Below are positions 18,495-30,259 of a stretch of 64,000 nt of DNA, one piece after another. The DNA comes from Mycobacterium asiaticum DSM 44297 (GTDB lineage Bacteria; Actinomycetota; Actinomycetes; Mycobacteriales; Mycobacteriaceae), in NCBI RefSeq assembly GCF_000613245.1, contig NZ_HG964936.1, positions 194,521 through 258,520 of the forward strand, given 5' to 3'. Under the pieces are notes generated by a model. The model saw nothing but the letters and a program-made list of their open reading frames with translations, was not told where the DNA came from and made no database searches. Made by a program: the position numbers and the translations under genes. Each line of letters starts with the position of its first letter. Positions within the stretch are counted from its first letter, which is position 1.

Positions 18495-19141
18495 CCAACG
18501 GCAATCAGCAACCAGAAGGCAACCAGCAGGAACCGGTGACCGTCACCGACAAGCGGCGCATCGATCCTGAGACTGGTGAACCCCGTCAGGCTTCTCCCGG
18601 CGCTCCGGCGCCGGGAGGGCCGGCTGGGGCCGCCTCGTCGGACAAGGTCGCCGAGCTGACCGCCGATCTGCAGCGGGTGCAGGCGGATTTCGCCAACTAC
18701 CGCAAGCGGGCCATGCGTGACCAGCAGGCCGCGGCCGACCGGGCCAAGGCCACGGTGGTCAGTCAGTTGCTGGGCGTGCTCGACGATCTGGAACGGGCGC
18801 GCAAGCACGGCGACCTGGAGTCGGGGCCGATGAAGGCCGTGGCGGACAAGCTGACCAACACGCTGACCGGGTTGGGGCTCACCGCGTTCGGCGCGGAGGG
18901 CGAGGACTTCGACCCCGCGCTGCACGAAGCTGTGCAGCACGAAGGTGACGGTGGGCCGGGATCCAAGCCGGTGATCGGAACCGTGATGCGGCAGGGCTAT
19001 CAGCTTGGTGAGCAGGTGCTTCGGCACGCGATGGTCGGCGTCGTGGACACGGTCGCCGACGAGCAAGCGGCAAGCGACGTCGCCGGTTCGTCGACCGAAC
19101 AGGCCGACACGAGCGATAACGCCGACGGCTCCGGTGATTAA
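18491..19141 (+). CDS. grpE: Nucleotide exchange factor GrpE
   Basis: 216 residues, GTG start in a GTGA overlap with the dnaK stop. Disordered charged N-terminus, a long coiled helix ([22 protein letters not shown]), then the beta domain with HEAVQHE and [22 protein letters not shown], the GrpE signature. It releases ADP from DnaK. The Asp/Ser-rich tail is typical of mycobacterial GrpE. Confidence 0.96.
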
Positions 19142-19179
19142 GGCACAGAATCTACGAGAGGGTGAGGAGGTGACGCGAC

Positions 19180-20352
19180 ATGGCTCAGCGTGAATGGGTC
19201 GAGAAGGACTTCTATAAGGAGCTGGGCGTCTCCTCTGACGCCAGTGCCAAGGACATCAAGACCGCGTACCGCAAATTGGCGTCCGATTTGCATCCGGACA
19301 AGAACCCCAGCGGAGCCGAACGATTCAAAGCGGTCTCCGAGGCCTACTCCGTCCTGTCCGACGAGGCCAAGCGCAAGGAGTACGACGAGACCCGCCGGCT
19401 GTTCGCCGGCGGCGGCTTCGGTGGCGGGCGGCGGTTCAACACGGGCGGCTTCGGTGGCTTCGCCGGTGGCGGTGACGGTGCCGAGTTCAATCTGAACGAC
19501 CTGTTCGACGCCGCCGGGCGATCCGGCGGCGCCAACATCGGCGACCTGTTCGGCGGCTTGTTCGGCCGCGGAAGCACCGCTCGTCCGACCCGACCACGCC
19601 GCGGCAACGACCTCGAAACCGAGACCGAACTGGATTTCATCGAGGCCGCCAAGGGCGTCGCGATGCCGCTGCGGCTGACCAGCCCGGCGCCGTGCACCAA
19701 CTGCCACGGCAGCGGTGCGCGTCCCGGCACGAGCCCCAAGGTGTGTCCGAACTGCAACGGCGCCGGCGTCATCAGCCGCAACCAGGGCGCGTTCGGTTTC
19801 TCCGAGCCCTGCACCGAATGCCGGGGCAGCGGCTCGATCATCGAGCACCCGTGTGAGGAGTGCGGCGGCAACGGCGCGACCACCCGGACCCGCACCATCA
19901 ACGTGCGGATTCCCCCGGGTGTGGAGGACGGGCAGCGGATCAGGCTGGCCGGGCAAGGTGAGGCCGGATTGCGCGGTGCCCCGTCGGGTGATCTGTATGT
20001 GACCGTGCACGTGCGTCCGGACAAGGTGTTCGGCCGTGACGGTGATGACCTCACCGTGACCGTGCCGGTCAGTTTTACCGAATTGGCATTGGGCTCAACG
20101 CTTTCGGTGCCCACCCTGGACGGCAAAGTGGGCGTGCGGGTGCCGAAGGGCACTGCGGACGGCCGGATCTTGCGGGTGCGCGGACGCGGGGCGCCCAAGC
20201 GCAGTGGTGGTAGCGGCGACCTACTCGTCACCGTCAAGGTGGCGGTGCCGCCGAACCTGGAGGGTGCCGCCCAGGAGGCGCTGGAGGCCTACGCGGCGGC
20301 CGAACGGGCCAGCGGGTTCGACCCGCGAGCGGGATGGGCAGGTAATCGCTGA
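19180..20352 (+). CDS. dnaJ1: Co-chaperone DnaJ1 (Hsp40)
   Basis: 390 residues. The J domain occupies residues 10-75 with the HPD tripeptide in LHPDKNP that stimulates DnaK ATPase. A Gly/Phe-rich segment follows, then four zinc-binding CxxCxGxG repeats ([32 protein letters not shown]) and the C-terminal client-binding domains. ATG 19180 follows a GAGGAGGT-type ribosome site. Its stop shares one base with the hspR start (TGATG). Confidence 0.97.
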   Translation: MAQREWVEKDFYKELGVSSDASAKDIKTAYRKLASDLHPDKNPSGAERFKAVSEAYSVLSDEAKRKEYDETRRLFAGGGFGGGRRFNTGGFGGFAGGGDGAEFNLNDLFDAAGRSGGANIGDLFGGLFGRGSTARPTRPRRGNDLETETELDFIEAAKGVAMPLRLTSPAPCTNCHGSGARPGTSPKVCPNCNGAGVISRNQGAFGFSEPCTECRGSGSIIEHPCEECGGNGATTRTRTINVRIPPGVEDGQRIRLAGQGEAGLRGAPSGDLYVTVHVRPDKVFGRDGDDLTVTVPVSFTELALGSTLSVPTLDGKVGVRVPKGTADGRILRVRGRGAPKRSGGSGDLLVTVKVAVPPNLEGAAQEALEAYAAAERASGFDPRAGWAGNR

Positions 20353-20741
20353 TGGCTATGCACTCGAAAAAGAAAGAGGAGTCGCGGACGTTCCTGATCT
20401 CGGTCGCCGCCGAACTGGCCGGTATGCACGCGCAGACGTTGCGCACCTACGACCGGCTCGGCCTGGTCAGTCCGCAGCGCACACCCGGCGGCGGCCGGCG
20501 CTACTCCGAGCACGATGTGGACCTGTTGCGCGAGGTGCAGCGTCTCTCTCAGGACGAAGGCGTCAACCTCGCCGGCATCAAGCGCATCATCGAGCTGACC
20601 AATCAGGTCGAGGCGTTGCAGTCCAGGCTCAAGGAGATGGCGGAAGAGATTGCAGTGCTGCGCGCCAACCAGCGCCGCGAGATCGCGGTGGTGCCCAAGA
20701 GCCGGGCGCTGGTCGTGTGGCAGCCGCGCAACTCGCGGTAG
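20352..20741 (+). CDS. hspR: Heat-shock repressor HspR (MerR family)
   Basis: 129 residues. N-terminal MerR-type winged helix with FLISVAAELAGMHAQTLRTY and LVSPQRTPGGGRRY, then a coiled-coil dimerisation helix and a hydrophobic tail (RALVVWQPRNSR). Represses its own operon and clpB through HAIR sites, three of which are present in this window. Autoregulation is built in, because the gene is the last of the operon it controls. Confidence 0.96.
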   Translation: MAMHSKKKEESRTFLISVAAELAGMHAQTLRTYDRLGLVSPQRTPGGGRRYSEHDVDLLREVQRLSQDEGVNLAGIKRIIELTNQVEALQSRLKEMAEEIAVLRANQRREIAVVPKSRALVVWQPRNSR

Positions 20742-20756
20742 AGGCGCGCAACCGCG

Positions 20757-21647
20757 TCAGACGCGGATCGAGAACTGCGCGACGGCAGGCTCACCCGGCC
20801 GCGCTGACCGGAAGCCGCCGCGACGCAACGCGTCGGTAGGGGCGGCCATCGGTTCGAAGCACACCAGGTCCTCCCCCGGGGGTGCGAAGATCTGCGCGGC
20901 GGTGTAGCCGCGTTCGAAATGCACTTCGAGCCTACGGTCACCGCCGGACACGGCGAACACCGCGCCCTCCGGCACCTCGTCGTACGCATCGTCAAAGCTT
21001 TTGTCGCCCAACGCTTCGCGGGTGGCTGGCCACGGGCTCGTCGCGCCGGTCGGCAACCCCCTGTCGTCGAGCGCCAGGTGCCGCAGCGGCGGCGTCTCGA
21101 TAATCCAGTCGCCGCGGGTCACCCCCGGCAACTGCAGATAGGGATGAAAGCCGAAGCACAGCGGCACGGCCCGCTCGCCGGTGGGCGTCACCGTGGCACG
21201 CACCGTCAGCGTGCGATCGGCCAATCCCACGGTGACCCGCAGCACGTGCGGATACGGGAAGCTGGACAGCAGTCGCGGGTCGGCGCCGAAGTCCAGTTCG
21301 GCGCTCAATTCGTTGGTCGACTCGTCGATCACCTGCCAGCCGGGGTAGGCGGCCAGGGTGCCGTGGATCGGTAGTCCATTCGGGTCGGCGCGCACCCTAT
21401 TCTCACCCGGCGTCACCGTGACGGTGACGTTTTCGGCGGTATAGGTGTTGTCTCCCAAGCGATTTGCCCAGGGGTACAGGATGGGGATGCCCATCGTCTT
21501 GCCGGCCGAGAGGTAGGCCTCCAGGCCGCGTCGCTGACCCAGCAATTCCACGCCGTCGTCGCTGAGCGACGTGCCGATCATGCCCGCGTCGGGGACGAAT
21601 TGTGCCGCCACCGAGGACGAGGGGTCGCGCAGCGTGACGACGTGCAC
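20757..21647 (-). CDS. Aldose 1-epimerase family protein
   Basis: 296 residues with the galactose mutarotase beta-sandwich pattern. GIPILYPWANRL, the catalytic-His motif in CFGFHPYLQLPG and the C-terminal Glu in CFEPMAAP are in the expected order. It would interconvert anomers of a hexose or hexose phosphate; the substrate is not determinable. It starts 9 bases after the flavohaemoglobin stop on the same strand, so they are probably co-transcribed, an odd functional pairing. Confidence 0.8.
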   Translation of the reverse strand: MHVVTLRDPSSSVAAQFVPDAGMIGTSLSDDGVELLGQRRGLEAYLSAGKTMGIPILYPWANRLGDNTYTAENVTVTVTPGENRVRADPNGLPIHGTLAAYPGWQVIDESTNELSAELDFGADPRLLSSFPYPHVLRVTVGLADRTLTVRATVTPTGERAVPLCFGFHPYLQLPGVTRGDWIIETPPLRHLALDDRGLPTGATSPWPATREALGDKSFDDAYDEVPEGAVFAVSGGDRRLEVHFERGYTAAQIFAPPGEDLVCFEPMAAPTDALRRGGFRSARPGEPAVAQFSIRV

Positions 21648-21656
21648 CGGCTCAGC

Positions 21657-22856
21657 CTAACGTGACAGCGGGTCGTGCTGAATGCGTTCGGGCGGCGCGC
21701 CTTTGGCCACCAGCGCCGCCTTGGTCGCGCGGATCATCTCTGGCCCGCCGGCGATCAGGATCTGCCGGTCGCCCCAGCCGCCGTACCGGGTCACCACCTC
21801 GAGGAGCCGGCCGGTTTGGCGCACGTGTAGCCCGCGCGGCGGCGACGGGTCGGGATACTCGGCGGCCCAGGGCGGATCCCCGTTGTACTCCGAAACCGGC
21901 GTCACCGACAACCACGGATTGTGCGCGGCGACCTGCCACAGCGTGCGCAGGTCGTACAGTTCGCAGCGGTAGCGCGCTCCGAAGAACAGGTGCACCCGCG
22001 GGTTCTCGGCGAAGCGGCTCAGATCCATGATCAGCGCGCGCAGCGGGGCGAGGCCAGTGCTCCCGGCGACCATCAACACGTCGCTGCCGTCGCGGTCGAC
22101 CCGCAGTCCGCCGTGTGGACTGGACAGTCGCCACCGGTCGCCGGGCCGGGTCTCGCCGACGATCGCATTGCTGACCAGCCCGCCGGGCACCACCCGCACG
22201 TGGAACTCGATTCCCCCGCCGGGGTCGGCCGGAATGGCGGGGCTGAAATAACGCCAGCGACGCGGGCACTGCGGAATCTGCACGTTGACGTATTGGCCGG
22301 CGAGGTACTGCAGCGGCCGATCCAGATGCAGCCGAACGACCGCGAGATCCCGTGACACTCGGGAGTGTTCGATGACGGTGCCATCCCACCAGGCCGGTTC
22401 GTCCTCGGAGTCCGCCGCGCCGCTCATCACCCCGGCGAACAGGTTGAGCGACTGGTCGGCGGCTTGTTGCACGGGACGGGTCCAGGCGGCGCCCAGATGG
22501 GAGCGCAGCGTCGAGTAGAGCGCGTCGCGCAGTGTCTGATAGTGGCCCGGTAGCACGCCGTACTTGCGGTGGTCGCGGCCCAGTTGGGCGAGGAAGGCGA
22601 CCGGGGTGTCGGCGCGCTGCGCGATTAATTCGCCGTAGAGCCAATGCATCGCATGGGCGAAAGCGGCCCGCTGGCTGTCCATCTCGGGTGGAAAAAGGTC
22701 GCGCACCGACGTGTCGAGGGCGAACCAGTGGGTGTAGAAGCGGTGGACGAGTTCGTTGGAGCCGGTGGAGGCGTCGGCGGCGAAGGCGTCCCGCAACACC
22801 TGCAGTGCGTCTCGGTCGTCCAGTCCCACGTACGCCGATTCTAGGGGTGTCGCCAA
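21657..22856 (-). CDS. Flavohaemoglobin-like protein (Rv0385 type)
   Basis: 399 residues. Globin domain at residues 15-150, with proximal His 96 in [14 protein letters not shown] ferredoxin-reductase-type FAD domain (RRWRYFSP) and NAD(P)H domain ([22 protein letters not shown]) follow. Rv0385 is the M. tuberculosis counterpart, reported as a type II flavohaemoglobin with unusual redox chemistry rather than a classic NO dioxygenase. Divergent from clpB, as Rv0385 is from Rv0384c. The 159-base shared gap holds an HspR box. Confidence 0.85.
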   Translation of the reverse strand: MATPLESAYVGLDDRDALQVLRDAFAADASTGSNELVHRFYTHWFALDTSVRDLFPPEMDSQRAAFAHAMHWLYGELIAQRADTPVAFLAQLGRDHRKYGVLPGHYQTLRDALYSTLRSHLGAAWTRPVQQAADQSLNLFAGVMSGAADSEDEPAWWDGTVIEHSRVSRDLAVVRLHLDRPLQYLAGQYVNVQIPQCPRRWRYFSPAIPADPGGGIEFHVRVVPGGLVSNAIVGETRPGDRWRLSSPHGGLRVDRDGSDVLMVAGSTGLAPLRALIMDLSRFAENPRVHLFFGARYRCELYDLRTLWQVAAHNPWLSVTPVSEYNGDPPWAAEYPDPSPPRGLHVRQTGRLLEVVTRYGGWGDRQILIAGGPEMIRATKAALVAKGAPPERIQHDPLSR

Positions 22857-22934
22857 TCGCAGCGAGCGGACACAAATGCCCCCTTTTCCGCCGCGTGTCG
22901 GGGACTTTACGTCTGCTCGCGCGGATTGGTTAGA

Positions 22935-22955
22935 CTTGAGCGGAACAGACTCAAC
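22935..22955. promoter_or_regulatory. HspR box (HAIR) upstream of clpB
   Basis: CTTGAGC, seven bases, ACTCAAC: a near-consensus HAIR 60 bases before the clpB start and 79 bases from the flavohaemoglobin start. It places clpB in the HspR regulon, as known for M. tuberculosis, and may also affect the divergent gene. Confidence 0.8.
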
Positions 22956-23015
22956 CTTGACTGCGTTGTACTACGCGACAAGCATTTTTCTAGACGTACC
23001 CCGAACGGAGGTGTC

Positions 23016-25562
<2,547 letters not shown>

Positions 25563-25587
25563 CCGGCTCGGCTAACACCCGCGAAAA

Positions 25588-25630
25588 GACGCAAAAGCGC
25601 CCAAACGAACCGTTTGGGCGCTTTTGCGTC
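25588..25630. terminator. Bidirectional intrinsic terminator between clpB and an enoyl-CoA hydratase gene
   Basis: Perfect 20-bp stem with a 3-base loop. The arms contain GCAAAAGCGCCCAAACG and its complement. The stem lies 25 bases after the clpB stop and 10 bases after the stop of the convergent minus-strand gene. The internal AAAA/TTTT tracts give a U-rich descending arm in both directions. It is the most convincing terminator in the window. Confidence 0.85.
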
Positions 25631-25640
25631 TGCTCGCCAG

Positions 25641-26444
25641 CTAACCGAGCTCGAATTCCCGGGTCTGGGCACCGGCATCGATGATGGCCCGCAGCCGTTC
25701 GCGGGCCACCGGCTGGGCGAGCGCCTCGCGAAACAGCTGATCCTCGATGCGCAGGCCGGTCGGCAAATCCTCGGACAGCGCGGCGTCGACCGCGCGTTTT
25801 GCCGCCGCAATGGCGCTCTGCGGGGCCGAAGCGATGCGCGCGGCCAGTTTGTCGACGAACCGCCGCAACTTCTCCGGCGGCAGCGCCCGGTCGACGTACC
25901 CCCAGGCTTCGGCGGTCGCAGCGTCGACATCCCGGCAGCCCAGAATCACCTCTAGAGCCCGGCCACGTCCGACGAGCCGCGGCAACCGCTGGGTGCCGCC
26001 CCCGCCGGGGATGATCCCCATCGCCACCTCGGGCTGGCCGAAGACCGCCTTGTTCAGAGCCGCATAGCGCATGTCGAACGCCATGGCCCACTCGCTGCCA
26101 CCGCCCCGGCAAATCCCTTCGATGACCGCGATCGTCGCTTTGGGCAACGTCCGAAACTCCTCCATCACGGCGTGGAAGTAACTCAGCTCGTCGTGCAGTC
26201 CGGTGTCGTCGGTGGGTAGGTCGAGGATCATGCCGACGTCGGCGTGCGCGATGAAGAACTCCGGATCGGCGGAGTCGACGACCAGCACCCGCACGTCGTC
26301 GTCGGCCGCCACCTCGCGGGTAAGGCGCACGATCTCCTCCGCGAGCGGTAGATCGAGCAAGTTCAGGGGAGGATTGTCGATCGTCGCGCGGCAGATACCG
26401 CTGCTGAGGGAGACGCGCATCAGTCGGTAGCCGGCGAAACTCAT
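25641..26444 (-). CDS. Enoyl-CoA hydratase/isomerase family protein
   Basis: 267 residues from ATG 26444. Crotonase features: FFIAHADVGMI for CoA contacts, VIEGICRGGGSEWAMAFDMRYA for the oxyanion hole, and QPEVAMGIIPGGGGTQRLPRLVGRGRALE. The hydratase Glu positions are only partly conserved, so the reaction is uncertain. It does not belong to the ttfA-pyrE run, which goes the other way, and I do not recall a counterpart between clpB and Rv0383c in M. tuberculosis. Probably fatty-acid metabolism. Confidence 0.75.
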   Translation of the reverse strand: MSFAGYRLMRVSLSSGICRATIDNPPLNLLDLPLAEEIVRLTREVAADDDVRVLVVDSADPEFFIAHADVGMILDLPTDDTGLHDELSYFHAVMEEFRTLPKATIAVIEGICRGGGSEWAMAFDMRYAALNKAVFGQPEVAMGIIPGGGGTQRLPRLVGRGRALEVILGCRDVDAATAEAWGYVDRALPPEKLRRFVDKLAARIASAPQSAIAAAKRAVDAALSEDLPTGLRIEDQLFREALAQPVARERLRAIIDAGAQTREFELG

Positions 26445-26550
26445 GACCGAAAACCCTACGCGGACAATCGTGCGGGTATTCGGTCCTGTGATTCGGTTGT
26501 GACCTGCTCGGATTCTTCGTTCCGTACTGACTACAGATACTCTGTTGGGG

Positions 26551-27381
26551 ATGGTCCCGCTCTGGTTCACGCTCTCCGCACTGTGCTTCGTCGGTGCGGC
26601 GGTGTTGCTGTACGTCGACATCGATCGGCGGCGCGGGCGCAGCAGGCGCCGCAGGTCCTGGGCCAGGTCGCACGGCTTCGATTACGAGCGCGAATCGACC
26701 GACATTCTGCACCGCTGGAAGCGCGGCGTGATGTCCACAGTCGGCGATGTGCCGGCCCACAACGTCGTACTGGGCCAGATCCGCGGCGAGGCCGTCTACA
26801 TCTTCGACCTCGATGAGGTCGCCACGGTGATCGCCCTGCACCGCAAGGTAGGCACCAACGTGGTGGTGGACCTGCGGCTCAAGGGCCTCAAAGAGCCCCG
26901 GGAGAGCGACATCTGGCTGTTGGGGGCGATCGGACCCCGCATGGTGTACTCCACCAACCTCGACGCGGCCCGCCGGGCCTGCGACCGGCGCATGGTCACC
27001 TTCGCGCACACCGCACCCGACTGCGCCGAGATCATGTGGAACGAGCAGAACTGGACACTGGTCGCGATGCCGATCGCCAGCACCCGGGCGCAATGGGACG
27101 AGGGTCTGCGCACGGTACGTCAGTTCAACGACCTGCTGCGGGTGCTGCCGCCGCTGCCGGCGGAGACCCCGGAGGACGAGGGTGAGGGCGAGGGCCGCCG
27201 CAGCGCTGCCCCGGGTCGTCCGTTGGCGCCGGCCGCTCGTGCGGAGTTGCCGCAGCGCCGCACCCAGGCAGACCCGGGCGCCGGCGTCGTGCCAGATCCG
27301 GTCCGGCGTGCCGCCGAGCCGATCCGCCGGGAGCCGCGAGCGGGCCGCAACGGCCATCAGGCCAGCAACTACCAGCACTGA
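26551..27381 (+). CDS. ttfA: TtfA, trehalose monomycolate transport factor
   Basis: 276 residues, orthologous to Rv0383c/MSMEG_0736. TtfA is an essential partner of MmpL3 in moving trehalose monomycolate across the membrane. One N-terminal transmembrane helix (WFTLSALCFVGAAVLLYV) is followed by a basic stretch and a conserved cytosolic domain (HGFDYE, RWKRGVMSTVGDV, GTNVVVDLRLKGLKEPRE), then a Pro/Arg-rich disordered tail. ATG 26551 gives the family start MVPLWFTLSALCF; a TTG two codons earlier is possible. Starts the ttfA-SDR-pyrE run. Confidence 0.92.
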   Translation: MVPLWFTLSALCFVGAAVLLYVDIDRRRGRSRRRRSWARSHGFDYERESTDILHRWKRGVMSTVGDVPAHNVVLGQIRGEAVYIFDLDEVATVIALHRKVGTNVVVDLRLKGLKEPRESDIWLLGAIGPRMVYSTNLDAARRACDRRMVTFAHTAPDCAEIMWNEQNWTLVAMPIASTRAQWDEGLRTVRQFNDLLRVLPPLPAETPEDEGEGEGRRSAAPGRPLAPAARAELPQRRTQADPGAGVVPDPVRRAAEPIRREPRAGRNGHQASNYQH

Positions 27382-27387
27382 GAGCAC

Positions 27388-28161
27388 ATGCCCCGACCCG
27401 TTGCGCTGATCACTGGGCCGACGTCCGGCATTGGCGCCGGATATGCGCGTCGGTATGCCCGCGACGGCTACGACCTCGTTTTGGTCGCCCGCGACGTCGG
27501 GCGCCTCGAGCAGTTGGCCGGCGAACTGCAGTCCGAGGCCGGCAACATCGAGCTGTTGCCCGCCGACCTCGCCGACGCCGCCGATCGTGACAAGGTGTCG
27601 GAGCGGCTCGCCGAGGGGGTGCGGGTCCTGGTCAACAACGCCGGATTCGGCACCTCCGGTGACTTCTGGGAAGCCGACCCCGCGCAGTTGCAGAAGCAGC
27701 TCGACGTCAACGTCACCGCCGTCATGCACCTGACCCGTGCAGCATTGCCGGCCATGCTCGATGCCGGCGCGGGCACCGTCATCAACATCGCCAGTGTCGC
27801 CGGCCTGCTGCCCGGCCGCGGGTCGACTTATTCGGCATCCAAGGCGTGGGTCATCTCTTTCAGCGAGGGGCTGGCCAACGGATTGCAGGGCACCGGTGTC
27901 GGCGTGCACGCGGTGTGTCCCGGGTACGTCCGCACCGAATTCCACAGCCGCGCCGGGCTCGACATGGCCGAGGTGCCGTCGTTCATGTGGCTGGAAGTGG
28001 ACGACGTGGTCAGCGAGAGCCTGGCCGATATCGCGCACGGCAAGGTGATCAGCATTCCGAGTGCGCAGTACAAGTTCCTCGTCGCGACGGGCCGAGCGAT
28101 GCCGCGGAGGCTGACCCGGTTGGCCACCAAACGATTCGGCAGTGGCCGTGGGCGAACCTGA
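27388..28161 (+). CDS. Short-chain dehydrogenase/reductase
   Basis: 257 residues. Classical SDR: cofactor motif TGPTSGIG near the N-terminus, NNAG, Ser in NIASVAG and the catalytic YSASK. The Arg-rich NADP-like region (LVARDVGRLEQL) and C-terminal half resemble mycobacterial ketoacyl-reductase-like proteins such as Rv1544. Substrate unknown. It starts 6 bases after ttfA and overlaps pyrE by 20 bases. M. tuberculosis has no gene between Rv0383c and pyrE as I recall, so this is an insertion in the operon. Confidence 0.8.
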   Translation: MPRPVALITGPTSGIGAGYARRYARDGYDLVLVARDVGRLEQLAGELQSEAGNIELLPADLADAADRDKVSERLAEGVRVLVNNAGFGTSGDFWEADPAQLQKQLDVNVTAVMHLTRAALPAMLDAGAGTVINIASVAGLLPGRGSTYSASKAWVISFSEGLANGLQGTGVGVHAVCPGYVRTEFHSRAGLDMAEVPSFMWLEVDDVVSESLADIAHGKVISIPSAQYKFLVATGRAMPRRLTRLATKRFGSGRGRT

Positions 28162-28696
28162 TCAGCAGGCCCGCACCGAATTGGCCGAGCTGGTGCGGCG
28201 GCTGTCCGTGGTGCATGGGCGGGTCACCCTGTCGTCGGGCAAGGAGGCCGACTACTACGTCGACCTGCGGCGCGCCACCTTGCACCATCGTGCCTCGGCC
28301 CTGATCGGCCGGCTGATGCGGGAGATCACCGCAGACTGGGATTACGCACTCGCCGGCGGGCTGACGCTGGGCGCGGACCCGGTGGCGACCGCGATCATGC
28401 ACGCGCCCGGCCGGCCAATCGACGCCTTCGTCGTCCGCAAATCAGTGAAAACCCATGGGCTGCAGCGACTTATCGAAGGTTCCGACGTTGCCGGTCAGCG
28501 GGTGCTGGTGGTCGAGGACACCAGCACCACCGGCGGTTCCGCGCTGACGGCGGTGCGCGCAGTGCGCGACGCCGGGGGCGAGGTCATCGGGGTGGCCACC
28601 GTCGTGGACCGGGCGACCGGCGCCGCCGAAGCGATCGAAGCCGAGGGTGTTCCGTACCGCAGCGTGCTGGGCCTGGCCGATCTGGGGTTGGGCTAG
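28142..28696 (+). CDS. pyrE: Orotate phosphoribosyltransferase PyrE
   Basis: 184 residues. Converts orotate and PRPP to orotidine 5'-phosphate in pyrimidine synthesis. The catalytic loop RKSVKTHG and the PRPP-binding motif VLVVEDTSTTGGS are clear, as is SGKEADYYVDLR. Length and sequence match Rv0382c (179). GTG 28142 is used; GTG 28148 is an alternative. The 5' end overlaps the SDR gene. Confidence 0.95.
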   Translation: MAVGEPDQQARTELAELVRRLSVVHGRVTLSSGKEADYYVDLRRATLHHRASALIGRLMREITADWDYALAGGLTLGADPVATAIMHAPGRPIDAFVVRKSVKTHGLQRLIEGSDVAGQRVLVVEDTSTTGGSALTAVRAVRDAGGEVIGVATVVDRATGAAEAIEAEGVPYRSVLGLADLGLG

Positions 28697-28706
28697 GCCG
28701 CCGAAG

Positions 28707-29603
28707 GTGCGATCCCTTGTTGCGCTCGTCCTGGCTCTCGCCTGCCTGGTGGGCTGTTCGGGCTCCAGCGGTCCCGCCCGGATTTTCGGCGCGTCCAGCG
28801 CGCGGATCGGCGAATCCCAGGCGGTGTTCGGCTGGAACCTCTCGGTGACGAATTTCCGGTGGTCGGAAGACTACGTGCTGGTCGACGTCGACGCCGCCCC
28901 GACCGATCCGGCCAAGCCGCACGCCAAGCCCGAAGACATCCGGTTCGGGTTGTACGGTGCGCTGTCGCACCCGATGGAGTTCAACGGGCTCAACAGCTGC
29001 AACGACGCCGTGACCAAGACGCCGGAAGTGCGCACGCCGCTGACCGCACCGCCCAACCGGCTCACCGGCACGGTCTGTCTGGGCCCGCTCAAGGAGCGCA
29101 GCGTGGTGCGGGGTATCTACGTCTACTCACCCAACGAGCGGATCCCCGACACCGCGGCCGCCTACGCGGCAGCCTTTCCGGTGGGCCTGTTGCCGACCAA
29201 CGTCAACGACACCGGGCTGGTGGTGAAGAGCACCAGCGTGTCGGCCTGGCGCGCCGACGGCATGCCGATCACCAAGGCCCAGTTAGGCGATCCAACGGCT
29301 TTTAACGGCAACGGTTACATGCTGCTGGCCTTGGAGGCCGGCGCGGTGGGGGCGCGCTATCGAGAGGACTCCGCCCGCCGAGGCGGGCCCATGATGTTGC
29401 TGGCCACACCCACGCTGCCCGGGCGCGGGCTCAATCCGGCGTGCGCGGCCTACGGCTCCTCGGTGCTGATCCTGCCCGACGAATCGCGGGACTCGGTTCA
29501 GGTCAACGCGTCGCTGTGCACCCAGGGCGAGGTCAATCAAGCGGTGCTGTACGCGACGATCGCAATTGTCGGCACCCACGCCGCGGTCTGGCTCTCCCGG
29601 TGA
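28707..29603 (+). CDS. Conserved lipoprotein, Rv0381c-like
   Basis: 298 residues from GTG 28707. A short hydrophobic signal ends in the lipobox LVGC with the lipidated Cys at residue 17. The remaining roughly 280 residues have four further cysteines (NSCND, GTVCLG, NPACAAYG, SLCTQG) and would fold outside the membrane. No known domain recognised. Matches Rv0381c in length (302) and position. Ten bases after pyrE, and overlaps the methyltransferase start (GTGA). Confidence 0.8.
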   Translation: MRSLVALVLALACLVGCSGSSGPARIFGASSARIGESQAVFGWNLSVTNFRWSEDYVLVDVDAAPTDPAKPHAKPEDIRFGLYGALSHPMEFNGLNSCNDAVTKTPEVRTPLTAPPNRLTGTVCLGPLKERSVVRGIYVYSPNERIPDTAAAYAAAFPVGLLPTNVNDTGLVVKSTSVSAWRADGMPITKAQLGDPTAFNGNGYMLLALEAGAVGARYREDSARRGGPMMLLATPTLPGRGLNPACAAYGSSVLILPDESRDSVQVNASLCTQGEVNQAVLYATIAIVGTHAAVWLSR

Positions 29604-30244
29604 GTGAACCCGGGCCCACCGAATGGGGCGCCCCGGTCGCGGGTGTCGGGCCCTGGCCCGGTGACCCGCCCGACGATCCGCGCTATGACCCGAATCTGTT
29701 GCGCGACGGGGATACTCGCAACGTTGTCGACGCCTATCGGTACTGGACCCGCGAGGCGATCGTGGCTGACATCGACCGGCGCCGGCACCCGCTGCACATC
29801 GCGATCGAGAACTTCGGGCACGACGCGAACATCGGCTCGGTGGTGCGCACCGCCAACGCGTTCGCGGTCGACACCGTGCATATTGTCGGCCGGCGCCGGT
29901 GGAATCGCCGCGGCGCCATGGTGACCGACCGCTATCAACGATTGCGGCACCACGACAGCGCCGCCGAGTTGATCGACTTCGCCGCCTCCGCCGGACTGGC
30001 GGTCGTCGCGGTGGACAACGTCCCCGGTGCCGTTCGGCTGGAACAGGTTTTGTTGCCGCATGACTGCCTGCTGGTGTTCGGACAAGAAGGGCCCGGCATC
30101 ACCGATGAAACCCGAACCGGTGCGGCGATGACGGTGTCGATCGCCCAGTTCGGATCGACGCGCAGCATCAATGCCGGTGTGGCAGCAGGAATTGCGATGC
30201 ACGCCTGGATTCGGCAGCACGCCGATTTGAACCGGGCCTGGTGA
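29600..30244 (+). CDS. SpoU/TrmH-family RNA methyltransferase
   Basis: 214 residues from GTG 29600, overlapping the previous stop. The three SPOUT motifs are present: N-FGHDANIGSVVRTANAF, LVFGQEGPGIT and a C-terminal STRSINAGVAAGIAMHAW knot. It would 2'-O-methylate a tRNA or rRNA nucleotide using S-adenosylmethionine. Rv0380c counterpart; target unknown. In H37Rv secE2 (Rv0379) follows nearby, but here only 15 bases separate it from the convergent LysR gene, so secE2 is absent from this spot. Confidence 0.88.
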   Translation: MSEPGPTEWGAPVAGVGPWPGDPPDDPRYDPNLLRDGDTRNVVDAYRYWTREAIVADIDRRRHPLHIAIENFGHDANIGSVVRTANAFAVDTVHIVGRRRWNRRGAMVTDRYQRLRHHDSAAELIDFAASAGLAVVAVDNVPGAVRLEQVLLPHDCLLVFGQEGPGITDETRTGAAMTVSIAQFGSTRSINAGVAAGIAMHAWIRQHADLNRAW

Positions 30245-30259
30245 CCGCCAGCTCCACAC

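Noticed and set aside
25641..26621. Longer start for the enoyl-CoA hydratase
   Set aside because: The 59-residue extension runs through the ttfA promoter region and has no crotonase similarity.
30245..30259. secE2 (Rv0379) expected after the RNA methyltransferase
   Set aside because: Only 15 bases separate the two convergent genes; no small secE2-like frame is present.
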